From contig NZ_CP048878.1 of NCBI RefSeq assembly GCF_011009015.1, forward strand, positions 1,043,501 to 1,107,500: a stretch of 64,000 bases of DNA, written 5' to 3'. Within the stretch, counting starts at the first letter, position 1. The number at the start of each line of letters is the position of its first letter. A program made the translations under genes and the position numbers. This document shows, in pieces, positions 45,194-54,373 of the stretch. Under the pieces are notes generated by a model, which saw only the letters and a program-made list of their open reading frames with translations, was not told where the DNA came from and searched no databases. Origin of the DNA: Spartinivicinus ruber (GTDB taxonomy: Bacteria; Pseudomonadota; Gammaproteobacteria; Pseudomonadales; Zooshikellaceae).

Positions 45194-45517
45194 AGAAGTA
45201 ACTATTTGTTATACTCTTCGCGAATGACTTTGACTATATTAAGGCATTAGTGAACGATTATAAGCATGACGTTCTACTGTTATCTCAACTTTAATTATCT
45301 GTTATGGTTGAAAGCTAATCAATCTGTATCTGTTATTGAATCTGTTATTCCCTTAAGATTTACCTTAATTAAATATGAAGTAATGGGATATTCTTCTGTC
45401 ACTCTACAAATCCATCCATGGCCTTTAGAGTTAAACAGGTTCCAGACCGTCGTTTCAGAATACCTCCATCACTCCATATTTCTGTAAATGATGATTAAAA
45501 AGGTTAAGGGGTCATTT
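45194..45517. other. Divergent promoter region between the MocR gene and ltaE
   Basis: This region should hold both promoters. An open frame of 73 codons (45266-45487) lies in it but shows no family resemblance and ends just before the ltaE leader, so I do not call it a gene. AAGGGG (45506-45511) is the ltaE ribosome site. Confidence 0.45.
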
Positions 45518-46543
45518 ATGCAATCTATTGATTTTCGTAGTGATACAGTAACGCGGCCAACAGAAAAAATGCGTCAGGTGATGGCTAATGCTGTAGTAGG
45601 TGATGATGTTTATGGTGATGATCCAACGGTTAATGAACTGCAAGCAATAGCGGCTGAAAAACTAGGATATGAGGATGCTATTTTTGCAGCCAGTGGCACG
45701 CAAACCAATTTAATAGCATTAATGGCGCATTGTGAACGGGGGGATGAATACCTGGTAGGACAGCAAGCACATACCTATAAATTTGAAGGAGGTGGGGCTG
45801 CTGTTTTAGGAAGTATTCAACCGCAACCTATTTTAGAAGGTGAAAATGGGTGCTTACCGTTGGAGGATATTAAAGCGGCAATAAAGCCTATTGACCCCCA
45901 TTTTGCTAGAACCCAATTACTGTGTTTAGAAAATACCCATTCCGGTAGAGTGCAGTCACTTGATTATATCAAAGAAGCGACCAGCTATGCTAAATCTGTC
46001 GGATTAGCCTGCCATTTGGATGGTGCACGGTTATTTAATGCAGTGGTTAAACAAAACATTGATGTAAAACAGATTACCCAACACTTTGATTCAGTCTCCA
46101 TTTGTTTATCTAAAGGGCTGGCTGCCCCCGTGGGTTCTTTATTATGTGGTAGTCATGAGTTGATTAAGAAAGCTCGTCGCTGGAGAAAAGTGCTTGGTGG
46201 TGGTATGCGTCAGGCTGGTATTTTAGCCGCGGCAGGCATTGTTGCACTAAATGAGCAAGTAGACAGGCTGGCAGAAGACCATGAAAATGCACTGATTCTC
46301 GCTCATAAACTGGCAAATATAGAAGAGCTTTCAGTTGATATAACGAAAGTACAAACCAATATGGTTTTTGCTGAGTTAAAAAGTTCAACCCCAGCAGAAC
46401 TAGCAAGTCATTTACAAAATAACGGTATACTGATCAGCCCTTCCAACACTATTCGGTTTGTCATTCATAAGGATATTAACCAGAATGATATTGAAACGGC
46501 AGTAGGATTAATAAAAGGTTTTTTCTATAATAGGAAAAAGTAA
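45518..46543 (+). CDS. ltaE: Low-specificity L-threonine aldolase
   Basis: This is a 341-residue PLP enzyme that cleaves threonine or allo-threonine to glycine and acetaldehyde. Seen motifs are IDFRSDTVTRPT at the start, VVGDDVYGDDPTVNELQ, AASGTQTNLIAL, LENTHSGR, HLDGARLFNA, and the PLP Lys in ICLSKGLAAPVGS. GGGMRQAGILAAAG follows. The ATG at 45518 is chosen for AAGGGG 7 nt upstream; an ATG at 45488 would add ten residues before that site. It is divergent from the MocR regulator. A strong bidirectional hairpin follows. Confidence 0.95.
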   Translation: MQSIDFRSDTVTRPTEKMRQVMANAVVGDDVYGDDPTVNELQAIAAEKLGYEDAIFAASGTQTNLIALMAHCERGDEYLVGQQAHTYKFEGGGAAVLGSIQPQPILEGENGCLPLEDIKAAIKPIDPHFARTQLLCLENTHSGRVQSLDYIKEATSYAKSVGLACHLDGARLFNAVVKQNIDVKQITQHFDSVSICLSKGLAAPVGSLLCGSHELIKKARRWRKVLGGGMRQAGILAAAGIVALNEQVDRLAEDHENALILAHKLANIEELSVDITKVQTNMVFAELKSSTPAELASHLQNNGILISPSNTIRFVIHKDINQNDIETAVGLIKGFFYNRKK

Positions 46544-46560
46544 TTTTTTATTAAGCTTAA

Positions 46561-46600
46561 TTTCAGTGCTGAAAGCCATTACCTCCTACCAGCACTGAAA
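46561..46600. terminator. Bidirectional terminator between ltaE and the DUF4173-type gene
   Basis: TTTCAGTGCTG (46561-46571) and CAGCACTGAAA (46590-46600) are perfectly complementary over 11 bp. They lie between two convergent genes, with A/T-rich sequence at both sides. Confidence 0.7.
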
Positions 46601-46608
46601 TACTTCTC

Positions 46609-48111
46609 TTATTGAAGGTAAGTCATTATTTTACAATCTTGCTTTTCACTTAATGAAGCAACGACTTGTTGTGCTTGATCTCTTGATCTGTTCCACTGCT
46701 GCCAGCTGGCATTTTGGTAATCTTGTAGACGATAGTTAAATTGCACTAATAGGTTACACCAGTTTTTTGTCGAGTTTTCCTGAATATAATCTGCAATTAC
46801 TGGGTAAGCATCCTCACTTAAGCTCGATAAATAAGAGGTATCTGGTCTTATATTGGAAAACTTGTTTTCCAAGTTGGCTTTAGCGATTAATGCATCGGGA
46901 TTAATGATATTGAGTACGAGAATAAAGCTTAAAGCAGCACTACTTGACCAAAGCACAAAAGCCCCTCTTTTTTGCCGCAGTACAGTAGCAGCATAGCAAA
47001 TAAAGATACTCATAATAAAAAGTAAAAAGGCTATTGAATAAAACCTTAGCTCAGTTAAGCTGTAGTTTTTTAAATAAAGTGCCATTCGATGTAAGGCAGA
47101 TAATTCGATAATGGCGGTAGCTACAATTGTTAAAACAGAAAGTCGTATACACCACTTTTTGATGTTAGATGGTTTATTGGTTTGTAATGCATCAACAACC
47201 AACAGAACGGGGATGACAAGTATGGCTACAAATACTAGTTCCCAAAAACCCTGTTTTGCATAGGTAGCGTAGCTAAGGTTATTAGTGCCAAGTACCAGTT
47301 TATCGCCACCAAAAAAATAGGTTAACTGAACCCCAATAAAAGCAAAGAACAATAGGTTAATACTGGCTAATACGGTTAAAACTTGAATGCTGTCAATGGC
47401 AACCGGCGCTCGTTCAGTTGTATTTAATAACTCATTACTTGGCTTTGCTTGGCCTAATCCTGGTGCTAGGGTTAAATAGAAAAAAACCAGGGTAATTAGC
47501 CAATAACAGCCAAACTCTAAACCGGTTAATATTATTTCATTAGCGTTAAATGCAAAAAAATTCTCTGCAAAATTCTGAAATCTGGGGTCTGAGGTGATTA
47601 ATAATCCACCAAATAATAACAGCAGAGGTGTTGCCCATAACAGTCCAAATATAATAGAACGAAGATAGTGGCGTTTGGTACTATTAATGGCTGTAAATGG
47701 TGATACAGCCTGAATAGTAAAACTAGGTAAAGTGGCAACTAAATAGCCAAGTACTTTAAATGGGCTACTTATTACAGTAACAATGGCAATGTTGACCGGG
47801 TTTTTTTGGGAGTAGGCAATGGCTAAAGCAAGTAGGGATGTGATAGCTAAGCCTAGATAACTTAATGCATGTAGCACTGGAGATGCTCTGAAAACAGGCA
47901 GTAGAGTCAATAAGCAAGCTGTTCCAATCAGCCACCATTGGGTTTTAATTATTTCGTCATTATTATTAAATGACCGGCGAGCGGCAATTAAGATCACCAA
48001 TAAGGTGCAGATGAATAGAGCAAACCCAAGCGCACCTTCTAAGAATAACGCTAACCCTGCGGCAGCAAGGCTAGCCACCAGCACCACTGGCTGAATCTTT
48101 TGTTTAAACAT
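46609..48111 (-). CDS. Polytopic membrane protein, DUF4173-type
   Basis: This 500-residue protein has about a dozen hydrophobic segments, followed by a soluble C-terminal tail of some 100 residues. The blocks YATYAKQGFWELVFVAIL and ALHRMALYLKNYSLTELRFY resemble the DUF4173 family (usual form YAxYARxGFxELxxV, then LRLxLYxxxYGLTxLRxY). The function of that family is unknown. In the tail, ADYIQENSTKNWCNLL and WNRSRDQA are hydrophilic. The ATG at 48111 is preceded by AGGGGTG; an upstream TTG at 48120 lies too close to it. No operon partner. Confidence 0.7.
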   Translation of the reverse strand: MFKQKIQPVVLVASLAAAGLALFLEGALGFALFICTLLVILIAARRSFNNNDEIIKTQWWLIGTACLLTLLPVFRASPVLHALSYLGLAITSLLALAIAYSQKNPVNIAIVTVISSPFKVLGYLVATLPSFTIQAVSPFTAINSTKRHYLRSIIFGLLWATPLLLLFGGLLITSDPRFQNFAENFFAFNANEIILTGLEFGCYWLITLVFFYLTLAPGLGQAKPSNELLNTTERAPVAIDSIQVLTVLASINLLFFAFIGVQLTYFFGGDKLVLGTNNLSYATYAKQGFWELVFVAILVIPVLLVVDALQTNKPSNIKKWCIRLSVLTIVATAIIELSALHRMALYLKNYSLTELRFYSIAFLLFIMSIFICYAATVLRQKRGAFVLWSSSAALSFILVLNIINPDALIAKANLENKFSNIRPDTSYLSSLSEDAYPVIADYIQENSTKNWCNLLVQFNYRLQDYQNASWQQWNRSRDQAQQVVASLSEKQDCKIMTYLQ

Positions 48112-48253
48112 AATCAACACCCCTGAGCTTGACAGTTGTGCTGATTATGGCAAGCTAAAATGCAATTTCCGTGAGGGAAATGTGCAGATTTGGTGCAAAT
48201 CAAAAAAGCCACAATTGAACTGTGGTTATGGCAAAAAGACTACAGTTTATTTG

Positions 48254-51091
48254 CTAACGCCTTTCAGTATAACCTCTGTGTTCTGGTGACCAGCGAGCAT
48301 AATTCGCAGTTCGTTTTGGTTCTGGAGCGGGCTGGGGAGCTGGTCTAGATACCGATGATGGGGTGCTGGCTGAACTAGTCGTCGTCGAGCTTTTTGGTGT
48401 TGATGAACTTGAAGGCTTTGATTCTGAAAAGCCACCAAATGAACTATTTGGTTGTGATGTAGAGTGAGAGCGTCTACTTGAAGTACTTTGGCTGGCAACT
48501 CTTGTTGTTTGAGCTCGCTTTTGTTCTTCAAGCTGTTGCTGTCTTTGTTGCTCCTGTTTACGTTTAAAGTCAGCATAATCTGATTTAGCTTGTTTGACGG
48601 CTTTGTCAGATAAACTATCGACACGTAATGTTATGAAGTCCTTATCTAGTTTAGCAATTTCTTTTTCTAAATTATCAAAATCTCCAGGTTTTATTTTAAT
48701 TTCTTCAGGTTTAATACCATTATGATTATAAAGCGCTTGTGATTTCATTAAGTTTGCAAAATCAGGGTGATTTTTAGCCTTACTAATGCACTCATCTATT
48801 AATGATGGGGGTATTTTAGTATTTAAGAACTCAGTTTCGTTGGAGGATAGCTTACGCTTTTTTTCTTTAATTATCTTATCCCAAATTTCATGAATTTGAC
48901 TGGTTAATTCTCTTTCAAATCTACTTATTTGGTTTTCGACTTTAGTTGATTTTTCACTTTGATCAATTTTATTAAGCTCATTTTTTATGATTCCGTCCAC
49001 ATTACTTTCCTTAATATTTGAAGCCAATTTGTTGGAGCTATCATCCACGTTGTATTCTGATTTGGTAACTAAGTCCTTATGATCTTTTATGTAATTTTGG
49101 GCATTATCTGATGCTCGGTCAAACTTTTTCAGGCGAGAGCTTGAGATAAGTGACTCTACTTCATGGGCATATGGCAGTAAGTCATTTTCTCTAAGTTTTT
49201 CAGCAATAATCATAGCCCCTTTCCCTAAATTTTTAGTTTTTCCATCGTCAAATAGTTTGCTATAAAAATCTCTGGGGCCTTGTTTACTTTTGAAAAAATT
49301 ACGTACTATTTGCCAATTGGTCTTGTTTTCTCTATAGCTATTTTCAGCTAATAATGCCATTCTGACTTTTCCTAACTCTTTGTCCGCAAGTGGAAGCTTA
49401 TCATTGATAGCAATAATTAAGTCTGCAACAGCATTGGCCATCTTTGGAGAGTTATTTTTTGAAAAGTTTGTAATCCGGAATAAATAACCTGGTTGATTTT
49501 CTTTAAACTCTCTTGCATTTCTTGTTAGCACGTCAAGCGCCTGATTAGCGTTGATTTTCCCTTCCTTGATAGCAGCAGTAAGTAAACTAACATAGTCACG
49601 ATTAGCTGTTAGTTTTAAATGGAAGGTTTCTTTCGTATCATCAGGATTGTAGAGCATGTTCACCATTTTTGATGAAAACTCATTACTCATTAGCTTTTGT
49701 GCAGCTCGTAGAGATTTTTCTGGGTGATTATTTAAGTTTAGGTTGTTGGCTTGTTTAGTCAGTTGATCTAGCGTTTCAAAGCTGTCTTTAAGTGTATTTC
49801 GTTGAGCTTCAAATTTTCCCAATTGATTTGGAGCCTCGGCGCTTTTCTTAAGTAGGGTATATGATTCTCCGAATATATTGCTACCATTACTGGCACTGGT
49901 TTTTTGCTCAGATCTCTGAGAGGTGTCTTTTATCTGTTGTATTGTTCCTGCTTTTATTGTTGTGTTGTTACTAACAGAGACATTAAACTGATTATTGCCT
50001 AAATCTTTATGCTCGTAAGCTGTTCGAGGCTTAACTGTCATCCATTCTAGTTTGTCAGCAGGGATATCTTGGGTCATAAAAACAGCATCGTTTTCTTGTG
50101 TATCTTCCCCTGCTATTTGCACTAAGCTTTTTGGTATCCGATAAACATGAGCGTATGCTGATTCATCTTTAGGATCAGTTTTATGACCAGTATAATCCTT
50201 AATTTTATCAATACTTGTTGTAAGATATAGTTTGCCAATACAGTTTCCATATGCCTCTTCGCTAGCTTTTTCATATGTGCTTGCACATATAATGTCTTTT
50301 AACTCTTGATCATTATCGAGTTTTAATGCTTCTTCTATTTTTGCAGGTGTGCCAATAGTTCTATTTAGTCTTTTGATTCCAAGAGTTTCTTGAATAAATG
50401 CTATATCAGGTAATTTTTGATCTGGGAAATTATTTTTTATATGCTGAATATAACTTGGATGATATCTAAATTTATGCTTATTATTACCTTCATAACTTTC
50501 AACTAGATCTTTCATTGAATGGCCATGTGCTGTCGTAGATTTTAATTTATCCTTAAGCTTTGTTACATTTTCCTTATAAGCACTTTCATCAAATTTTCCT
50601 GATTTAATGGAGGCTTGATAGATAGCACGCTTCATTGGTAATGATTTTTTGTTTAAATATTCATTTCCACAGGTGGCTCCATTAAGAACTCTCTGCTCAT
50701 CCGCAACTTTCAGCCCTTGAGACTTTATTAATTCGTGTACAGAAGAGGGAGCGACAGAGTAATAAAAATCACTAAACTCACCTTTATATGGTGGAAGGTC
50801 TAGTTTGGCTGTTTGTATGTCTTGAGTGGTTGATATGGATTGAGCAAGGGAGATTGATTTACTACTTTGAGTTGAGTTTTCTGTTTTATGTAGGCTTAAA
50901 TCTGTATTATTAGCTTGAATATTGTTAGTATTTTTTGTTTCTTTATTAAATAGATCTTTTGCATCACTCTCCACGGGTTTTAACTCTACTTTATTTCCAT
51001 TAGATAGTCGACCTGAATTGGCTGACTGACTTGTTTGAGTGTTGGGTGAAGATGCCGTCGAATGTTGGGTTTTAATTGGGGCTTGAAGCAT
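48254..51091 (-). CDS. Large effector-like protein with possible ADP-ribosyltransferase-like domain
   Basis: This is a 945-residue hydrophilic protein with no signal peptide or membrane segment. Residues 1-95 are Ser/Thr/Asn/Gln-rich and look disordered, as in secreted effectors. Residues of about 100-360 include FYYSVAPSSVHELIKSQGLK, GKLYLTTSIDKIKDY and HVYRIPKS...ENDAVFMTQDIPADKL, a strand-helix then STS-like then E-x-E-like order reminiscent of ADP-ribosyltransferase folds. Catalytic residues cannot be assigned with confidence. The long middle is helical and charged. Residues of about 830-945 hold a QQRQQQLEEQ coil and a Ser/Thr/Pro low-complexity tail. No secretion genes are near. The function is unknown. 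Confidence 0.5.
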   Translation of the reverse strand: MLQAPIKTQHSTASSPNTQTSQSANSGRLSNGNKVELKPVESDAKDLFNKETKNTNNIQANNTDLSLHKTENSTQSSKSISLAQSISTTQDIQTAKLDLPPYKGEFSDFYYSVAPSSVHELIKSQGLKVADEQRVLNGATCGNEYLNKKSLPMKRAIYQASIKSGKFDESAYKENVTKLKDKLKSTTAHGHSMKDLVESYEGNNKHKFRYHPSYIQHIKNNFPDQKLPDIAFIQETLGIKRLNRTIGTPAKIEEALKLDNDQELKDIICASTYEKASEEAYGNCIGKLYLTTSIDKIKDYTGHKTDPKDESAYAHVYRIPKSLVQIAGEDTQENDAVFMTQDIPADKLEWMTVKPRTAYEHKDLGNNQFNVSVSNNTTIKAGTIQQIKDTSQRSEQKTSASNGSNIFGESYTLLKKSAEAPNQLGKFEAQRNTLKDSFETLDQLTKQANNLNLNNHPEKSLRAAQKLMSNEFSSKMVNMLYNPDDTKETFHLKLTANRDYVSLLTAAIKEGKINANQALDVLTRNAREFKENQPGYLFRITNFSKNNSPKMANAVADLIIAINDKLPLADKELGKVRMALLAENSYRENKTNWQIVRNFFKSKQGPRDFYSKLFDDGKTKNLGKGAMIIAEKLRENDLLPYAHEVESLISSSRLKKFDRASDNAQNYIKDHKDLVTKSEYNVDDSSNKLASNIKESNVDGIIKNELNKIDQSEKSTKVENQISRFERELTSQIHEIWDKIIKEKKRKLSSNETEFLNTKIPPSLIDECISKAKNHPDFANLMKSQALYNHNGIKPEEIKIKPGDFDNLEKEIAKLDKDFITLRVDSLSDKAVKQAKSDYADFKRKQEQQRQQQLEEQKRAQTTRVASQSTSSRRSHSTSQPNSSFGGFSESKPSSSSTPKSSTTTSSASTPSSVSRPAPQPAPEPKRTANYARWSPEHRGYTERR

Positions 51092-51567
51092 TGTGCTAAC
51101 CGATATAAATCAAGTGAAATTTAGTCAATATAAATAAAATGGTGAGGAAAATGTAATAGACTATTAATATTATGAAAATAGTCGTCATCTATTATGGCTG
51201 TTCTAACTGAAGTTTAATTTATGATAGTGAACTTAGTATTCTTTGAGTAAGCTATATTTTAAATTTAGTATATTGTTTTTTATTTTTTGGTTGTTTTTTG
51301 ATTCAAAAATATGAGTTTTTTATTGTAACTAGTTGGGAGAATGTTGTTTTTTTTGGAGAGAGTATGCTTTTTATATCAATATGACACTGCTAAGTATTTG
51401 AAATATACTTTTTTAAGACTACTTTGGTTGTTGTAGTTTTACTTTTTATACTTCATGTCCTGCCTAATATTAATAAAATCAGGCTAAAATCTATATCATT
51501 CAATATGTTATGTTGTGTAATATTAAGGCTCATGTAATATTATTTCAGTGTTTTTAAGTTAGCGAAT
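51092..51567. other. Long, very AT-rich divergent spacer
   Basis: These 476 bp lie between the two divergent accessory genes. No ORF or motif is recognisable, and the composition is even more AT-rich than the window in general. It probably carries promoters for both neighbours. Confidence 0.45.
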
Positions 51568-52200
51568 ATGAAAGTTTCTGACAACTCATTGCTAGGTATT
51601 GCTTCTATAAGTAGCGAAGGCCAAGAACTTGTGGTTTCTACTAATCATCAGTTTAGTGATTATTTAACTCTATATCCCGATGAATTACCTAGGCTAGAAA
51701 CGCAGCAGTTTTCTGAAACCAGAGGAGCAGATGATAAACTAAATTGCCACTGCTATGCTGTTCGTCTGGATTCTGGGTATGATGGGCCTGCAGATCTTTT
51801 GGCTTTTTATATGGATGCCCAGGAGGCTCATAGTGCTGTTGTTGAATGGTTTTCACGTATGGGCTACACAGCTACCAATCTAGATCAGGAGCCTGATCCA
51901 TTTAAACGTAACCCAAGAAAAGAAAAAATTATTGTGTTTGGCATAACACCTGAGGTAGCTAGGGATATTTTAGTTAGTAATAAACGCATAAGTGATGAGC
52001 TTAAGGATACTCTTGCAACAGTAGTGAAGTTTAATGATGGTGTTATTTATCCAACTCACTCAATTTGCCAAAAAATAAATGGTTCGTGGGAATCTAAGAT
52101 GGGGTCGGGGCCAGTTATTGAAATTGGTGATCCTAAACTATTAGGTGGTGGAGTTTATGGAGAACCTTGTGTTGTATTTGAGAAGAAAAGGTTTTTTTAA
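51568..52200 (+). CDS. DUF7689-like protein, putative papain-like Cys/His hydrolase
   Basis: This is a 210-residue protein. LNCHCYAVRLDSG early, a middle segment FSRMGYTATN...EKIIVFG, then YPTHSICQKINGSWESKMGSG and a terminal YGEPCVVFEKK resemble the DUF7689 pattern (NCxAxAxG, then G-x-VALY, then PTHAARQxxxGxWxSKLG). A Cys followed by His and a polar residue in this order suggests a papain/NlpC-like catalytic site, which is an inference. It has no signal peptide. It is divergent from the 945-residue effector-like gene and directly upstream of the ISNCY-type element, in an accessory region. Confidence 0.5.
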   Translation: MKVSDNSLLGIASISSEGQELVVSTNHQFSDYLTLYPDELPRLETQQFSETRGADDKLNCHCYAVRLDSGYDGPADLLAFYMDAQEAHSAVVEWFSRMGYTATNLDQEPDPFKRNPRKEKIIVFGITPEVARDILVSNKRISDELKDTLATVVKFNDGVIYPTHSICQKINGSWESKMGSGPVIEIGDPKLLGGGVYGEPCVVFEKKRFF

Positions 52201-52250
52201 GTTAATTAAAATTAAAGGTAAGTCGACAATAATGAATTGTGTCCTAATAC

Positions 52251-54093
52251 TATATAGTGCCTGACCGAAAACTCCTTAATCCCTTCATTGACAAGGCTTA
52301 CCATACGTAAACACCACCTGAAGTTTACAGCCTTATGTTTGGAGAATGCTTAAAATCAGCCATTTTTCAGTTAAAATAGGCAAAACTTCGGTGGATACAA
52401 CAGTATGCGGCACGTACACAACCCTCAACTTCAGTTTGGTCAAACAGACATCTCAACGATTCATTTTGACCCTAAATCCCGAGATGATATTCCCCAAGCG
52501 CTGAGAGGCTTGCAACACCTGTATTGTACTGATGAGCTTCGAAACCAGGTGTTTAGCATTATTGAAGAGGAGATGGCCAGCCGGGCCAACCCAATGCTAG
52601 GGCGCCCTGGGATGGATTGGTGGAAAATACTGGTGATGGGGATACTCCGGCTGAATTTAAATTGTGATTTTGACCGTTTGCATGAACTGGTGAATCAACA
52701 TCGAACCATCAGGGCCATGTTGGGTCATGGAGAGCATTGGGAAGATTTAACGCCCTACCATATCCAAACACTCAAAGATAATGTCCCGCTGCTAACCCCG
52801 GAGATGCTAGATAAAATTAATACCCTCGTGGTTGAGTCAGGTCATGCCCTGTTAAAAAAAACACTGAAGAAAGCTTGCGGGGCCGCTGTGACTCATTTGT
52901 AGTTAAAACGACGGTCCATTACCCTACCGATATTCATTTATTATGGGATGCTTTACGAAAAGTGATATTGCTGATCAGTCGGCTATGTGAATGCTACGGG
53001 CTGAGTGATTGGCGACAATATCGGTATAATTTAAAGGCACTTAAAAGATGTTTCAGACAAGCGCAGAAAAGCAATCAAGCGAAAGGTAAAAAATCAGCGG
53101 CAGCCAAGCAGGCTGCCTATCGGCACTATGTCACCCACGCCAAAGGGCTTATGCAAAAGGCCCAATACACCTTAGCCAAATTATCAGCATTGTCTGCGCC
53201 GGTCTGGGAGTTACGAAACATTCATCATTACCTGAGCCATGGGCAACGCCAAGCCTCTCAATGCTGGCGACGGGTGATTGAAGGAGAAGTCATCCCCAAG
53301 ATGAAAAAGTGTATTCAATTTTTCAACCACATACAGAGTGGATAAGTAAAGGTAAGGCTGGCGTGCCTGTTGAATTAGGCATCAAAGTCTGTGTACTAGA
53401 GAGCCAAGCAGGTTTTATTCTGTACCATCGCGTGATGGAAAATGAGCAAGATGTCGACGTAGCAGTAGACATGGTGAAAGCCACAAAGGCTAAATTTCCT
53501 TTACTCCGTCAGTGTAGCTTTGATAAAGGCTTTTATTCATCGAAAAACCAATTGAAATTGGAGAAAGAATTAGATCAGGTTGTGCTACCTAAAAAAGGGC
53601 GTTTAACAGTTAAAGAAAAAGCAGATGAAAATGAAGACCAGTTTAAAAAAGCAAGAAAACAACATTCAGCTGTAGAGTCTGCCATTAATGCCCTAGAAGT
53701 CCATGGACTTGATCGATGCCCTGACCATAGCATTCGTGGGTTTAAGCGCTATGTGTCACTGGCCGTGTTGGGACGGAATATCCAAAAGTTAGGGGTTATT
53801 CTTTACCAACAAGAAAAAGAAAAACGCTATCGCCAAGCAAAAAGTTCACGTCGAAAAGCCGCGTAATAAATATTTTGCCAATAAACAAAGCATTATCATC
53901 TAGTCATAAAGTCACTCTAGAGGGGGCAGCCTGCTTAAAATTAAGCAACTCCACCCTTTCTTGTGGATAAAAAACCCTATTTTTACTGGAAAGCTATTTT
54001 TGCTAGCAAAAATAGCTATTGTTAATAAGCATATTGTTAAACAATTTATAATCCTAAGAGCAATTTACGGCTTTTTCTGTCAGGCACTATATA
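52251..54093 (+). mobile_element. ISNCY-type insertion sequence, frameshifted (1843 bp)
   Basis: The ends are inverted: TATATAGTGCCTGAC begins at 52251 and its complement GTCAGGCACTATATA ends at 54093. The next positions also match, with one mismatch (CGAAAA against AGAAAA). One transposase gene in three frames fills 52405-53866. The sequence beyond 54093 belongs to a tyrosine phosphatase remnant. No clear target duplication could be found because the ends merge into TA-rich flanks. Confidence 0.85.
52405..53866 (+). pseudogene. ISNCY-type transposase, two frameshifts in A-runs
   Basis: Three overlapping ORFs (52405-52902, 52875-53345, 53309-53866) together give a protein of about 480 residues. 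The pattern is that of the ISNCY-type DDE transposases: LGRPGMDWWKILVMGILR near the start, RGRCDSFVVKTTVHYPTDI in the middle, PHTEWISKGKAGVPVELG and SFDKGFYS toward the end. The first shift lies at the A-run of about 52855-52861, before ESLRGRCDS. The second lies at the A-run of about 53300-53306, before VYSIFQPHTEW. Each looks like one missing or extra base. It is either decayed or a product of homopolymer sequencing error. Confidence 0.82.
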
Positions 54094-54297
54094 ATCTACA
54101 AGGTCAACAATAGCCTGATCATGGTGTAATTAAATAAGGCAACTATGTCAGCTGGTAGAAACTATTAATGATGCTAGAGAGAAAATATTAAATAAGGTGG
54201 AACTGATAATTTTCTAGTACATTGTACTACAGGTGTTGGTCGTACAGGAACAGTGATGACTGCTAAGAAACTGTATCAGTTGAATAACTACTATTAA
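54094..54297 (+). pseudogene. Protein tyrosine phosphatase, 3' remnant
   Basis: Right of the ISNCY-type element one frame reads PDHGVIK (54114-54134). The codon before it, where the WPD-loop Trp is expected, is TAG instead of TGG. After a stop, another frame reads QLVETINDAREKILNKVE (from about 54152). Then a shift leads to LVHCTTGVGRTGTVMTAKKL, ending at 54297. HCTTGVGRT fits the phosphatase P-loop HCxxGxxR[ST], with the usual spacing after WPDHG. The upstream catalytic domain is missing, so the gene was truncated, probably with insertion of the element. The type (GVGRTG) is that of eukaryote-like or YopH-like enzymes. Confidence 0.75.
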
Positions 54298-54333
54298 AAC
54301 AAATAAGAAAAAGTAGTAATACTTAGATAGATA

Positions 54334-54359
54334 CTGCTACCTAGATATGTAGGTAGCAG
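54334..54359 (-). terminator. Terminator hairpin after the OprD-like porin gene
   Basis: CTGCTACCTA (54334-54343) pairs perfectly with TAGGTAGCAG (54350-54359) across a 6-nt loop, 15 nt past the minus-strand stop. The T tract after it is weak. Confidence 0.5.
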
Positions 54360-54373
54360 CTGTTATTCTTGCA

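Noticed and set aside
45266-45487. A 73-codon ORF upstream of ltaE as a leader gene
   Set aside because: There is no ribosome site, no family look and ordinary intergenic composition. It is left as part of the divergent spacer.
48247-48624. A 125-codon minus-strand ORF inside the 945-residue gene
   Set aside because: It is a shifted reading of the Ser/Thr/Gln-rich tail of the larger gene and has no separate support.
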